In this document: piece after piece, positions 1-8,609 of the stretch
How the letters are laid out: every line of letters starts with the position of its first letter
How positions within the stretch are numbered: position 1 is the stretch's first letter
Assembly: GCF_026240095.1 (NCBI RefSeq)
Contig: NZ_JAPIVG010000004.1
Span: 372,001-436,000, forward strand
Source: Pedobacter sandarakinus
GTDB taxonomy: Bacteria > Bacteroidota > Bacteroidia > Sphingobacteriales > Sphingobacteriaceae
DNA length: 64,000 nt
Reading direction: 5' to 3'
The notes under the pieces: generated by a model
Databases searched by the model: none
What the model saw: only the letters and a program-made list of their open reading frames with translations
Told to the model about the DNA's origin: nothing
Program-made: the position numbers and the translations under genes

Positions 1-120
1 AAAGTCAATTACATTCTTGCTGCATGCCGTACAAAAATTAAAATTATCTTTGGTTTCCATCTCATCCCAATTTTGCATGCAGGGTTCTTCGATGCGTACG
101 TTGATAGGCGAATCTTTCAT
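1..120 (-). CDS. Partial N-terminus of a Bacteroidota protein, runs off the left edge
   Basis: Forty codons are open from an ATG at 120 to the window edge. The translation starts MKDSPINVRIEEPCMQN and contains the block NFCTACSKNVIDF. An N-terminal stretch with a Cys pair and K-x-V-x-D-F is common at the start of Bacteroidota proteins that continue into carboxypeptidase-regulatory-like or TonB-type domains; that family link is recalled, not tested. The frame is also open upstream to a possible ATG at 165, but the start at 120 fits the family better. Only the first 40 residues are visible, so function cannot be assigned. Confidence 0.6.
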   Translation of the reverse strand, partial: MKDSPINVRIEEPCMQNWDEMETKDNFNFCTACSKNVIDF

Positions 121-257
121 CAGTGTGTATTTTCTAACATGATGAAACTTCCTTACAAATTCCATAAAAGCTGCAATCGTAGCCCCTGCTTTGCCCGTTT
201 GGATTATGATAACCTGTACCGCATTGGTAGTTTAAGCAACTTTATAGAAATGCTATC

Positions 258-821
258 CTAAGCAAAACTTAGCAATTCCTGATATAATTTTTCAGTTGGC
301 AGGCCCATCACATTGGTATAAGACCCTTCAATTCTTTGTACCACCGCAAGACCCCACCAATCCTGTACGCCATAACTACCTGCCTTGTCAAATGGTTTGT
401 AATTATCGATATAGAAATCAATCTCGGTTGCCGAAACCGTTTTGCAGTATACAATCGTCTTATCGTAGAACGATTTTATTTGATTACCGCTAACGATTGT
501 TACACCCGTATAAACCTCATGTTTGTTACCCGAAAGTTTACCTAGCATGCGTTGTGCATCCGCTCGATCGATGGGTTTTCCTAAAATCTCACCATTCAAG
601 GCTACGATAGTATCAGCGGTAATTACAATCTCATTATCTGATGTGAAAGCCTTTGCTTTCTTTTCGGAAATAAATACGGCAATTTCTGCCGGACTTAAAC
701 CCTCCGGATAACTTTCGTCTACGTCTTTAAGTTCTACTTTAAAATTTAAGCCCATAAGGGATAATAATTCTTGCCTACGGGGCGACTTTGAAGCAAGTAC
801 AATTGATAAGTGTTTTAGCAT
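258..821 (-). CDS. maf: Maf-like nucleoside triphosphate pyrophosphatase
   Basis: 187 residues, the usual length for Maf/YhdE proteins, which hydrolyse non-canonical or excess nucleoside triphosphates (typically dTTP, UTP or modified forms) to the monophosphate and PPi in the cytoplasm. The N-terminus carries the family signature LASKSPRRQELL around residues 9-20, and the conserved TADTIVALNGEILGKP and SYGVQDWWG blocks follow. It is the last complete gene of the minus-strand series running from the DUF2520 gene through kdsC, an arrangement I recall as common in Bacteroidota. The substrate cannot be told from sequence alone. Confidence 0.93.
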   Translation of the reverse strand: MLKHLSIVLASKSPRRQELLSLMGLNFKVELKDVDESYPEGLSPAEIAVFISEKKAKAFTSDNEIVITADTIVALNGEILGKPIDRADAQRMLGKLSGNKHEVYTGVTIVSGNQIKSFYDKTIVYCKTVSATEIDFYIDNYKPFDKAGSYGVQDWWGLAVVQRIEGSYTNVMGLPTEKLYQELLSFA

Positions 822-847
822 AAGGTTTTGTAAACTGCTAAAATAAC

Positions 848-871
848 AAAAGCGGCTTAAAAGCCGCTTTT
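848..871. terminator. Palindromic terminator between the Spy-like gene and maf
   Basis: A perfect 11-bp inverted repeat (AAAAGCGGCTT / AAGCCGCTTTT, 848-858 and 861-871) ends in T runs on both strands, just downstream of the stop codon at 893. It most likely terminates the minus-strand Spy-like transcript, so maf probably has its own promoter. Confidence 0.75.
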
Positions 872-892
872 GTATGTTAAAATATGGTTTAA

Positions 893-1294
893 CTAGTTGT
901 TTCCACCACCTTGGCGCTCTTGCATACGTTTTTGCATTTCTGCACGCTGCTCATCTTGCCAGGTTTTATACATTTTTTTCTGATCTTCTGTTAATAGCGC
1001 ACTAATTTTAGTCTCACCATCTGTACGAAATTTTTGCATTTTTTCTCTCATTGCATCCCTGTCGCCACCTTGGTTCTCTTCACGCATCTTTTTCATGGCA
1101 TCAGCCTGTTCAGTAAAAACTGCTGTTAGTTTGGTCTTTTGGTCGTCGCTAAGCTTTAATTTTTCATCCATTTGCTTAACCCTATCCTCAGGTTTCATCA
1201 TCATGCCACCTCTACCTGGTCCGCCACCTTGCTGCGCATTTGCAAAAGTTACCACCGAGAATAACAGTGCACAAATCATCATTAATTTTTTCAT
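893..1294 (-). CDS. Small secreted Spy/CpxP-like protein
   Basis: 133 residues. Residues 1-20 are a clear Sec signal peptide ending ANA-Q. A Gly/Met-rich segment follows, then a highly charged, almost entirely helical body with two LxxxQKxK-type repeats (LSDDQKTKL and LTEDQKKMY), and finally a Gln/Gly-rich tail. This layout resembles periplasmic LTxxQ-motif helical proteins such as Spy and CpxP, which act as envelope chaperones or stress sensors. The family match is by motif and composition only. It is flanked by a strong terminator downstream and a 105-bp gap to kdsC upstream, so it may be its own transcript. Confidence 0.7.
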   Translation of the reverse strand: MKKLMMICALLFSVVTFANAQQGGGPGRGGMMMKPEDRVKQMDEKLKLSDDQKTKLTAVFTEQADAMKKMREENQGGDRDAMREKMQKFRTDGETKISALLTEDQKKMYKTWQDEQRAEMQKRMQERQGGGNN

Positions 1295-1399
1295 GTCTTT
1301 TTGTTTTGAAATTTAGACTTATTGGAGTGCGGCACAAGGGCAAAGTTTAATCCAAAAATGTAACTTCGCTGTTGCAAAAAGAAAATATTTTTGTTGTGT

Positions 1400-1927
1400 T
1401 TATTTTCCAGAATCGGAAGCATTAGGTTGGGCATCCATCCACTTATGTTGAATTTTCATCACCTTCTCCATAATGTCTCTAACAGCACCTTTGCCACCGC
1501 CATAAGGAGATACGAACTGAGAAATTGCTTTGATTTCCTCTACTGCATCAGCCGGGCAGGTTGGTAAACCGACAAGCTTCATCACATTTAAATCCGGAAT
1601 ATCATCGCCCATATAAAGCACCCCCTCAGCAGAGATTTGCTTATCCAGCAAATACTGATTGAATATTTCAACCTTATCACCAGCACCTAAAAAAACATCT
1701 TGAACGCCAAGATTTTCAAAGCGTTTACCCATGGCTACACCATCTCCTCCAGAAATGATGCAAACATTATAATGATGTTTAACGGCCAATTGCAATGCGT
1801 AGCCATCTTTGATATTGAAAGTCCGCAATGATTGCCCGCTATCTGTTACCTGAACAGTTCCATCTGTAAGAACCCCATCTACATCAAAAATAAAAGTGGT
1901 AATGCCTTTAAGCTTTTGAAAAAACAT
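1400..1927 (-). CDS. kdsC: 3-deoxy-D-manno-octulosonate 8-phosphate phosphatase (HAD family)
   Basis: HAD-superfamily phosphatase that removes phosphate from KDO 8-phosphate in the pathway to the lipopolysaccharide inner core. The catalytic motif FDVDGVLTDG lies at residues 14-23 with nucleophile Asp15 and acid/base Asp17. Other HAD blocks are IISGG and YMGDDIPDLNVM. The ATG at 1927 gives 175 residues, the normal KdsC length; a longer open frame reaching 1999 would overlap iscX and adds no family sequence, so I reject it. It lies 50 bp after iscX on the same strand. Confidence 0.92.
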   Translation of the reverse strand: MFFQKLKGITTFIFDVDGVLTDGTVQVTDSGQSLRTFNIKDGYALQLAVKHHYNVCIISGGDGVAMGKRFENLGVQDVFLGAGDKVEIFNQYLLDKQISAEGVLYMGDDIPDLNVMKLVGLPTCPADAVEEIKAISQFVSPYGGGKGAVRDIMEKVMKIQHKWMDAQPNASDSGK

Positions 1928-1977
1928 ATGTAGCAGGTTAAACAGGTAATATTTATTGGTTATGGCTAATTGTTCTA

Positions 1978-2223
1978 TTAGTCTTGGTTGTCTCTCCACT
2001 CATAAACCCATGCCGACTGAATTTGCTCTAAGTGACCTTCGTTACTCTCTTCCCTGGTTCCTTTAAAATTAGGTAACGTAAGTACCCACTCTAGTAAATC
2101 AGTAAATCTTATGCGGTAAATTTTATTCTCGCCAAATTCATCTCCAAATTTCTCGTAAAGAGAAATGGCAATGTCTTCATAGTCATTCCAATAAAAAGGC
2201 AAATCAAATTTATCGTTATTCAT
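1978..2223 (-). CDS. iscX: Fe-S cluster assembly protein IscX
   Basis: 81 residues from the ATG at 2223. The sequence matches the small acidic IscX fold: FDLPFYWNDYEDIAISLYEKF, then FTDLLEWVLTLPNF near the middle and HLEQIQSAWVYEW at the end. IscX binds the cysteine desulfurase IscS and iron and modulates Fe-S cluster assembly. The open frame extends upstream to 2370 but that part overlaps the end of the ferredoxin gene and has no family similarity. It sits directly after the ferredoxin gene, an isc-type pairing. No iscS, iscU, iscA or hscB is in this window; hscA is about 24 kb away. Confidence 0.9.
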   Translation of the reverse strand: MNNDKFDLPFYWNDYEDIAISLYEKFGDEFGENKIYRIRFTDLLEWVLTLPNFKGTREESNEGHLEQIQSAWVYEWRDNQD

Positions 2224-2303
2224 GTTATCGGTTTTTTTTAAATTTCTTGTAATTGTAACGTTTAGTTTAAGCGGAGTGCAGATAATCTCAGAAAATGAAT
2301 GGC

Positions 2304-2636
2304 TTAGTGCCCCATAAATCCAGACTGATCTGGTATTGTTACTTCTATATCGCCGTTTATTACAACGCACTGGCAGCCCAAACGAGAAGTAATTCGCGGA
2401 CGAACAGCCCTATCTATAAAATCTTCTTCTTTATCAGAAATCTCGGCTATATTATCCATCCCTTGGGTTACGTAAACATGGCATGTACTACAGCCACATA
2501 CGCCACCGCAATTGTGTTGCAAATCAATTCCATTGTCTAAACAAACGTCTAAAACAGATTCTCCCGCAGCAATAGGAAGTTCTACCGATTGGTGATCTGC
2601 CTCTTCGAAATTTATTTTTAATTTAAAAATGCTCAT
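2304..2636 (-). CDS. fdx: 2Fe-2S ferredoxin, Isc type
   Basis: 110-residue plant/adrenodoxin-type ferredoxin that carries electrons for Fe-S cluster assembly. The expected cluster ligands are Cys43, Cys49, Cys52 and Cys88 in HNCGGVCGCSTCHVY and RLGCQC; two further cysteines, 47 and 90, sit next to the ligand set. Length and the acidic helix SDKEEDFIDRA agree with the Isc ferredoxin rather than photosynthetic forms. A TACTTTTG box at 2654-2647 precedes the ATG by 10 nt, so the fdx-iscX pair likely has its own promoter. Confidence 0.92.
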   Translation of the reverse strand: MSIFKLKINFEEADHQSVELPIAAGESVLDVCLDNGIDLQHNCGGVCGCSTCHVYVTQGMDNIAEISDKEEDFIDRAVRPRITSRLGCQCVVINGDIEVTIPDQSGFMGH

Positions 2637-2646
2637 AATTATTTTG

Positions 2647-2654
2647 CAAAAGTA
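2647..2654 (-). promoter_or_regulatory. -7 promoter box for fdx-iscX
   Basis: Minus-strand TACTTTTG matches the Bacteroidota -7 consensus TAnnTTTG and ends 10 nt before the fdx ATG. I did not find a convincing -33 TTTG at the ideal distance. Confidence 0.5.
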
Positions 2655-2676
2655 ATAAGCAAAAGCGGTAAATACG

Positions 2677-3441
2677 CTACTTCAGCGTTAATTTTATGCT
2701 TTCGGTTAAAGTTTGGTAAATGTGTTGTAACTCAGGCAAATCATTTAACATGCCTAAATGCCTTTTTATGGTACGCTCATCTTCCCTGGCAGCCGGACCC
2801 GTTTGTACATCTTGTGGAGAACTATTCATTACTTTGTTAGCTGTTTCAGCAATTAAAGGCCTAATGATTTCAAAATCTAAACTATTTTTAATTAATAGTT
2901 GGTTCGCCAACGCGTATAAATGATTGGTGAAATTGCAGGCAAATACTGCAGATAGATGCAATATTCGCCTCTTCTCGCCATCTAGCGAATATACAAGGGA
3001 AGATAATTCTCTAGCAAATTCCTGTAATTTAACCAATTGCACCTCATCGGTAGCTTCTATACATATTGGTATCTCTGCAAAAGAAACGGGTTTTGCCTTC
3101 GAAAAAGTTTGCAATGGGTAGAAAACACCAGCCAGTTTAACATGCTGCGCAAGTATGCTGATGTCTGTGGTGCCAGATGTATGTACAACCAAGCCTTTAA
3201 CGGCTCCAAGCTTTGAAGCAACATCGGAAATGGCATCATCTTTTACCGCTATAATATATAGGTCGGCATCAGGTGTTATGTTGCCAAGGTTATCTACCGC
3301 TTCGCAATTAATAACACTTGCTAAAGCTTTTGCATGAGCAAGCTGAAAACTGTAAACCTGGATAATTTCTTGTCCTTTATCTTTTAAAGCATAGGCAAGC
3401 TGTGTAGCAACATTCCCAGATCCGAGCAGTACAATCTTCAT
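2677..3441 (-). CDS. Rossmann-like and DUF2520 domain protein
   Basis: 254 residues. The N-terminus is a nucleotide-binding Rossmann fold (IVLLGSGNVATQLAYAL, residues 3-19), with ADLYIIAVKDDAI and VVHTSGTTDISIL blocks typical of the F420/NADP oxidoreductase-like group. The C-terminal half is helical and matches the DUF2520 domain (HLSAVFACNFTNHLYALA and TGPAAREDERT). The family resembles 6-phosphogluconate-dehydrogenase-like two-domain oxidoreductases but its substrate is unknown. It follows ccmF with a 2-bp gap, so it is probably the last gene of a ccmE-ccmF transcript. Confidence 0.88.
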   Translation of the reverse strand: MKIVLLGSGNVATQLAYALKDKGQEIIQVYSFQLAHAKALASVINCEAVDNLGNITPDADLYIIAVKDDAISDVASKLGAVKGLVVHTSGTTDISILAQHVKLAGVFYPLQTFSKAKPVSFAEIPICIEATDEVQLVKLQEFARELSSLVYSLDGEKRRILHLSAVFACNFTNHLYALANQLLIKNSLDFEIIRPLIAETANKVMNSSPQDVQTGPAAREDERTIKRHLGMLNDLPELQHIYQTLTESIKLTLK

Positions 3442-3443
3442 CT

Positions 3444-5909
3444 CTACGCTATTTTAGCCTCTTTCCGTCGTCTGAAGATTGAGAATAAGAAACCAATAAC
3501 CATTACCACTGTGCCCGCCCAATATAAATTGATGAAAGGAAACTCAATTGCTTTAAATACTACCCAGTCTTTAGCTTGTTGCGGCTTCTCAAAAATCTGG
3601 AGTTCGACCTTTTTTTCATCAGGTAAAACCTTGGTAAAACGAAACTTTAAATCCAAGCCTTCAACCTTACGTGCAAAGTCGAAAGTATTGTTCCCTTTGA
3701 TTAAAAACATTGGTTCTGCATTGTAAATTTTTCCGGCAGAGTTAATCTCCAATGGCAAACCGACAGCGTAATCTCCTTGAGCCAACACTAAATCCTTTGC
3801 AACAGGCTTACTGTTAAGTGCCTTAACCGTTACAATGCCACTAGATGTATGGATGGTATCACCAACCGCAACTTTAATAATCCGAGGAGCTTTGTAGTTT
3901 TCATCATCAGAGTGCCCTTCATGATCATCATGAGAAGCTTGCTTAATGGCCGCACTCGTAATGTGCGTATAAACGTCATAGGTAAGATAGTGTTTTGTAT
4001 CTGGAGATGCAATTAAACCCATCTTCTCATTATCCTGCACATGCGGGTGTAAGTTAAAATCTTCCTTAACCTTGCCCTCTTTATCTAAAACCTTAAAGTT
4101 AAGCGTATAAATCGTATTGGGCGCTTCGGTTGTATCGCTAACATAAGTTACCGTGTACTTGCCCATTTGTTTTGGCTCATTCTTATACAGCATAATGTTC
4201 TCTCTTGGTTTCTCGGTTTTTTCGAAATCTTTAACAGGGATAAAATTATTGCGATTGATAGAAAGTGGCTTATTGGTAGCTGCCGAGATTAAAGCACCCA
4301 ATATTAGAAATGCAAAACCGATGTGGGCAATAGCAGAACCTGCCAGTTTAACTTTACCACCGAAAGCTTGATACAGGATTGCCGCATTAGATAATACCGC
4401 AAACAAGCAGCTGAAAGTGATTAAGATATACATCGTATTAGTATATATATCTGCCACCCAAACCAACCCGGCAGTTAATACCAGTGAAAATAGAATAACA
4501 GAAACCAAGCTGCTGTAGAATTTGCGAGGATCGGTGCGTTTGTATTTAAGGTATTGCGAGAAACCAGAAATTAACGTAATTAAAACCGCAAACGGCGCTT
4601 GCCACTGGTTGTAGTATTTAATCGCATCAATTGGAGGCGTAAAATTAGTGCCAAATGCTTTGTTAAAAACCGGCACGGACGTAGAGAAGATAACTTGTAT
4701 GCAGGCAATGGTAACCACCAGTGCACCAATAAACATCCAAAATTCACGAGAATAGGTTTCTTCATCTTTTGTGGTGATGGGCAATTCTTTCCAACGCAAC
4801 ACTATCAACACAATTGCGAGTACGGCAAATACTACATTGTACAAAACCAAATGGCCAAACATGCCCATATCAGTAAACGAGTGCACGGAAGTATCACCCA
4901 GAATGCCGCTCCTTGTTAAAAACGAAGCATATAGAACCAATAAAAAACTTAGGAATACAAGAGCAATGGCAGTAAAATACGCATGACCGGTATTTTTATA
5001 AGCTATCATTACATGTACGGCACCGATTAATGTTAACCAAGGGATAAGCGATGCATTTTCTACCGGGTCCCAGGCCCAAAAACCACCGAAATTTAATGCT
5101 TCATACGCCCAGAAAGAACCCATGATGATACCTGTACCTAAAACCATCACCGCAAAAAGTGTCCATGGCATGGCGGGTTTGATCCATTCTTTATAACGCT
5201 TTTGCCACAAGGCAGCAATGCCGTAGGCAAAAGGAACGACCATACTTGCAAAACCTAAAAATAAGGTTGGCGGGTGAATAACCATCCAGTAGTTTTGTAA
5301 AAGAGGATTTAAGCCTTTACCATCGGTAATAAACTTAAGATAGTTTTTGTAATTTTCTGGATTTGCAAACACGACTGGCGCCTGCGATTTTAAATCAACC
5401 GCATCTCGAAGCAAGATAAATGGAGAGCTACCAATACGTTCGCCAAAGATTTCTACCCCCAAAAGCATAGAGGTTAAAAAAACCTGCGAAAACGCAACAA
5501 CTGTGAGCACTGGGCGCTCCCATGTTTTGGCTTTCCAGATTAGAAGTGTTCCTAAAAAAGATTGCCAAAATGCCCAAAGCCAAAAACTGCCTTCCTGGCC
5601 TTCCCAAAAAGCAGAAATAATGTAATAAACGGGAAGCTGTTTAGATGAGTGTGAGTAAACATAATTGTACTCATTATAATGGCCTAGCACCAAATAAAAA
5701 AGGGTTACACCAATTCCTATTATTGATGCGAAGTTTATTAAAAATCCAATTCGACCGAGATTCTGCCAAGATTTATCTGCTAAATTTTTCTCGCGACTGG
5801 CATAAAAATACGCAATGGTTGAAAGCAATGATGCACTAAACGCCAGTACAATAAAAAACTGCCCGATTTTACCCGGCAAAAGGCTTTCTCCTATAAATTG
5901 AATATCCAT
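3444..5909 (-). CDS. ccmF: Cytochrome c maturation haem-lyase protein CcmF/CcsA
   Basis: 821-residue polytopic membrane protein of the CcmF family, which attaches haem to apocytochrome c at the periplasmic face. The tryptophan-rich haem-handling motif FGGFWAWDPVENASLIPWL is intact, and an earlier block FWEGQEGSFWLWAFW matches the family N-terminus. A large soluble segment follows the main membrane bundle, and one last transmembrane helix precedes the basic tail RRRKEAK. The protein is longer than proteobacterial CcmF (about 650) because of this soluble segment, which includes a His/Asp-rich loop near residue 660. The gene begins 4 nt after ccmE, indicating translational coupling. Confidence 0.93.
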   Translation of the reverse strand: MDIQFIGESLLPGKIGQFFIVLAFSASLLSTIAYFYASREKNLADKSWQNLGRIGFLINFASIIGIGVTLFYLVLGHYNEYNYVYSHSSKQLPVYYIISAFWEGQEGSFWLWAFWQSFLGTLLIWKAKTWERPVLTVVAFSQVFLTSMLLGVEIFGERIGSSPFILLRDAVDLKSQAPVVFANPENYKNYLKFITDGKGLNPLLQNYWMVIHPPTLFLGFASMVVPFAYGIAALWQKRYKEWIKPAMPWTLFAVMVLGTGIIMGSFWAYEALNFGGFWAWDPVENASLIPWLTLIGAVHVMIAYKNTGHAYFTAIALVFLSFLLVLYASFLTRSGILGDTSVHSFTDMGMFGHLVLYNVVFAVLAIVLIVLRWKELPITTKDEETYSREFWMFIGALVVTIACIQVIFSTSVPVFNKAFGTNFTPPIDAIKYYNQWQAPFAVLITLISGFSQYLKYKRTDPRKFYSSLVSVILFSLVLTAGLVWVADIYTNTMYILITFSCLFAVLSNAAILYQAFGGKVKLAGSAIAHIGFAFLILGALISAATNKPLSINRNNFIPVKDFEKTEKPRENIMLYKNEPKQMGKYTVTYVSDTTEAPNTIYTLNFKVLDKEGKVKEDFNLHPHVQDNEKMGLIASPDTKHYLTYDVYTHITSAAIKQASHDDHEGHSDDENYKAPRIIKVAVGDTIHTSSGIVTVKALNSKPVAKDLVLAQGDYAVGLPLEINSAGKIYNAEPMFLIKGNNTFDFARKVEGLDLKFRFTKVLPDEKKVELQIFEKPQQAKDWVVFKAIEFPFINLYWAGTVVMVIGFLFSIFRRRKEAKIA

Positions 5910-5913
5910 TAAA

Positions 5914-6348
5914 TTAGTTGTATTTTTTCTCGCCGTACTTCCCTACCGTATCTACTTTTCCATCCTGATTAACTTCAACCAGATTATCGTTATATTTAGA
6001 TGGACACTTCATTAATATTTTTGATGCATAGAATTTATCACCATCCATCTTCCCAATTAAAACTAATTTCTCAGATTTTTCGAAATCCTGAGGCTTTGTT
6101 CCACTGTAAACAACTTCTTTAACTTCTCCTTTCTCATCTTTCATATGAAAAGCAAAATGGTTGGCATCTTTTTGTGCATCGTAATACATGCCTTTAGATT
6201 TCTCCCAATAACCCATTACATGCTCTTCTTTATTGGAGCTTGCTGCCTCTTTAAAATTAGAATAAGTATCGGTGTTGGCATTTAAGCTAAATAAGATCCC
6301 TACCGAAATGGCTATGGTTATTAAACCAATTATGGCACTTTTTTTCAT
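5914..6348 (-). CDS. ccmE: Cytochrome c maturation haem chaperone CcmE
   Basis: 144 residues from the ATG at 6348. A single N-terminal membrane anchor (residues 3-22) is followed by a small beta-rich domain as in CcmE, which carries haem to CcmF. The segment KEVVYSGTKPQDFEKSEKLV and the later SKILMKCPSKYND correspond to the OB-fold core and the C-terminal K-C/H-P-S-K-Y block. In proteobacterial CcmE the haem-binding residue is a His; here the local sequence around LMKCPSKY carries a Cys, as in a subset of CcmE proteins. A TATCTTTG box lies upstream at 6383-6376. Confidence 0.85.
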   Translation of the reverse strand: MKKSAIIGLITIAISVGILFSLNANTDTYSNFKEAASSNKEEHVMGYWEKSKGMYYDAQKDANHFAFHMKDEKGEVKEVVYSGTKPQDFEKSEKLVLIGKMDGDKFYASKILMKCPSKYNDNLVEVNQDGKVDTVGKYGEKKYN

Positions 6349-6375
6349 GTTGTGTATCGTTGTAAAAGCTGGCAA

Positions 6376-6383
6376 CAAAGATA
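6376..6383 (-). promoter_or_regulatory. -7 promoter box for ccmE-ccmF
   Basis: TATCTTTG on the minus strand, 27 nt upstream of the ccmE start. It suggests that ccmE-ccmF-DUF2520 are transcribed separately from ccmB-ccmC-ccmD. Confidence 0.5.
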
Positions 6384-6568
6384 GAAAAATAGGCTAAGCA
6401 AGCATTCATTAACAATTATCTTGTCTTTATATTGACAATTAAGTGATTAATAATTTAGGAATGGGATATTCTTGGTGAAATGATATGGAGCAGTACGAGT
6501 TAAGGTATAAAACCGAAACTATCTGAATTATGAGCTGAGATCTGGGATGATGTACCAACCTTTGTGCC

Positions 6569-6656
6569 TAAACCCGATAGCGTGAAAATACTTTTGGAGC
6601 AGCATACCCCGAACAAGGCAGCAGCGTTCGCAAAAGATTGAAACAATAGCGGGACC
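6569..6656 (-). repeat. Dispersed intergenic repeat, copy A
   Basis: The 391-bp gap between ccmE and gdhA holds one copy of the dispersed family plus the gdhA terminator and no convincing gene. Read on the minus strand it starts with GTCCCGCTATTGTTTCAATC and ends with AAAAGTATTTTCACGC then ATCGGGTTTAG, matching copies at 27937, 57489 and others. CAATCTTTTG and CAAAAGTATT can pair as a stem. Confidence 0.8.
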
Positions 6657-6701
6657 GGCCCTACCCTACAACCGCAAGAACCGTACATTTCCAAAACAAA
6701 A

Positions 6702-6734
6702 AAATCCTTGCAAATGATATATCTGCAAGGATTT
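6702..6734 (-). terminator. Rho-independent terminator of gdhA
   Basis: A perfect 11-bp inverted repeat (AAATCCTTGCA / TGCAAGGATTT) with an 11-nt loop lies 35 bp past the gdhA stop. On the minus strand it runs into a T-rich tract (TTTTTTTGTTTT). Confidence 0.88.
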
Positions 6735-6769
6735 GAAATTTTATAATAAGTTGCCTTTTGTAACGCAGA

Positions 6770-8191
6770 CTATGGCCAAACGCCCAATGTCATATAAGAA
6801 ACGGCAATTTTATCGATTGAGTTTACAAAAGCTGCAGTTCTTAAGGTTTGCGTACCAGGCTTTTGCATTCTGGTTTCACGAATCTCGTGGTATGAATGAA
6901 TCATGGTATCTTCTAAACCCGAGTTTACGAGTTCAATTTCTGAGGCGCCTTTAACAATCATTAGGCGGTGCTCTGGAAGAATGGTTTTCCCAGTTAAATT
7001 TTCTAACGTATTGATTAAGTTAGCATTAGAGTTAGCCGCATAACGATTTTCCATACGACCGAAAGCCACGTGTGAAAGGTTTTTTAACCATTCGAAATAG
7101 GAAACGGTTACACCACCTGCATTGCAATACATGTCTGGGATAATGATGCCGCCCATCTCGGTGAAAATGGCTTCTGCTTCTGGTGTAGTTGGTCCGTTAG
7201 CACCTTCGGCAATAATTTTTGCTTTAATGTTGCGGATATTAAGTTCTGTGAATTGATTTTCTAAAGCCGCTGGAACCAGGATATCGCATTCTTGCTCTAA
7301 TCCTTCCATTGAATTTTTAAAATCTTTTGCGCCAGGAAAACCTAAAATAGAACCAGTATTTTTGCGATGTGCAAATACTTCATCTACATTTAAACCATTT
7401 GCATTGTAGATAGCACCTTCATATTCGCACAAACCAACGATGGTTGCGCCAAACTCGGCCAAGAATTTTGCAGAATGGTAACCCACGTTACCTAAGCCCT
7501 GAACAATCACTCTTTTTCCATCTAAACCAGCTGTTAAGCCAATTTTGTGCATATCTTCTGCAACTGAAACGCATTCGCGAACGGCGTACGCCACGCCACG
7601 ACCGGTTGCTTCTTTACGCCCGCGGATACCATGTAGGGCAATTGGTTTACCCGTTACGCAACCTAAAGCATCTAACTGACCCGGATTCATAGTCATATAG
7701 GTATCTGCAATCCAGCTCATTTCCCGTTCGCCTGACCCATAATCTGGTGCAGGAACATCTATACCAGGACCGATAAAGTTTTTCTTAATTAATTCTGTAG
7801 TATAACGACGAGTAATCGTTTCTAATTCTGCTACGCTATATTGTTTGGTGTTGATTTTAATACCACCTTTTGCACCACCGAAAGGTACGTTAACAATGGC
7901 ACATTTATAAGTCATTAATGCCGCAAGCGCCATTACCTCGTCTTCATTTACCATCTCGCTGTAACGAATACCGCCTTTTGTTGGGCTCATGTGATGGGAG
8001 TGCTCTACACGCCATGCATCAATTACTTCGAAACCGTTTCCACGACGAATTGGAAATTGGAAACGGTAAACACTATTACACGCTTTAATCTGGTTCAATA
8101 AACCTTCTGGATGATTGGTAAATTGAGCCGCACTGTCAAAGTTCTTGCATACATCAGCAAAAAACTTGTTCTCGTCTGCTAGATTAGCCAT
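6770..8191 (-). CDS. gdhA: Glutamate dehydrogenase (Glu/Leu/Phe/Val family)
   Basis: 473-residue glutamate dehydrogenase catalysing reversible oxidative deamination of glutamate to 2-oxoglutarate and ammonia. The active-site lysine block PFGGAKGGI is at residues 103-111 and the dinucleotide-binding GLGNVG at 232-237. Conserved GIDVPAPDYGSGEREMSW and GGVTVSYFEWLKN are present. Cofactor preference is not certain from sequence. The gene sits between ccmE and ccmD, breaking the cytochrome maturation cluster, and has its own terminator. Confidence 0.95.
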   Translation of the reverse strand: MANLADENKFFADVCKNFDSAAQFTNHPEGLLNQIKACNSVYRFQFPIRRGNGFEVIDAWRVEHSHHMSPTKGGIRYSEMVNEDEVMALAALMTYKCAIVNVPFGGAKGGIKINTKQYSVAELETITRRYTTELIKKNFIGPGIDVPAPDYGSGEREMSWIADTYMTMNPGQLDALGCVTGKPIALHGIRGRKEATGRGVAYAVRECVSVAEDMHKIGLTAGLDGKRVIVQGLGNVGYHSAKFLAEFGATIVGLCEYEGAIYNANGLNVDEVFAHRKNTGSILGFPGAKDFKNSMEGLEQECDILVPAALENQFTELNIRNIKAKIIAEGANGPTTPEAEAIFTEMGGIIIPDMYCNAGGVTVSYFEWLKNLSHVAFGRMENRYAANSNANLINTLENLTGKTILPEHRLMIVKGASEIELVNSGLEDTMIHSYHEIRETRMQKPGTQTLRTAAFVNSIDKIAVSYMTLGVWP

Positions 8192-8336
8192 TTTTTATTT
8201 TTATGAATTAAGTATGCCGCAAAATTGCCTAAAAAAAACGCATATATCCAAATGGAAAAATACTTAGTGTAAAGCAAACACCAATGCATTTTGTTTTAAA
8301 AAACAGCTTTAAACAACTTAAACTAAGATTTTGGTA

Positions 8337-8543
8337 CTACTTTTCTCTCTCGATTTTTTTTAATCTTTTATCGATAGTAAAAAGGTAGGCGAGCAAACCC
8401 AGCAGAATTATCACAATACAAGTTACAACAACATAAATTTTGCCATCGCTACGCAACTTATCGGCCATTTCTACACCATTATCTTGTGCAAATAACTGAA
8501 CTGATGTAAGTATGAATATCAGGAAGAAGAGTATCTTTTTCAT
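8337..8543 (-). CDS. ccmD: CcmD-like small membrane protein
   Basis: 68 residues. A signal-peptide-like start ending LFAQ is followed by a short polar stretch, one transmembrane helix (YVVVTCIVIILLGLLAYLF, about residues 37-55) and a charged tail KRLKKIEREK. This topology and the position directly after ccmC match the CcmD role, in which a small single-helix protein helps release haem-loaded CcmE from CcmC. Sequence identity in this family is low, so position and topology carry the call. Confidence 0.75.
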   Translation of the reverse strand: MKKILFFLIFILTSVQLFAQDNGVEMADKLRSDGKIYVVVTCIVIILLGLLAYLFTIDKRLKKIEREK

Positions 8544-8609
8544 TTTATAGGTGTCTTTATATAAACAAGCTTTAATCGAATAGATGTGTGTTTTCAGCTT
8601 GTATAGTTT

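Noticed and set aside
1928..1999. Longer N-terminus for kdsC
   Set aside because: Would overlap iscX and precedes the family's normal start by 24 residues.
2224..2370. Longer N-terminus for iscX
   Set aside because: Overlaps the ferredoxin C-terminus; IscX proteins start at MNNDKFDLP-like sequence.
6500..6694. 64-residue minus-strand frame
   Set aside because: It covers repeat copy A and its residues arise from the repeat. No start context, no family likeness.
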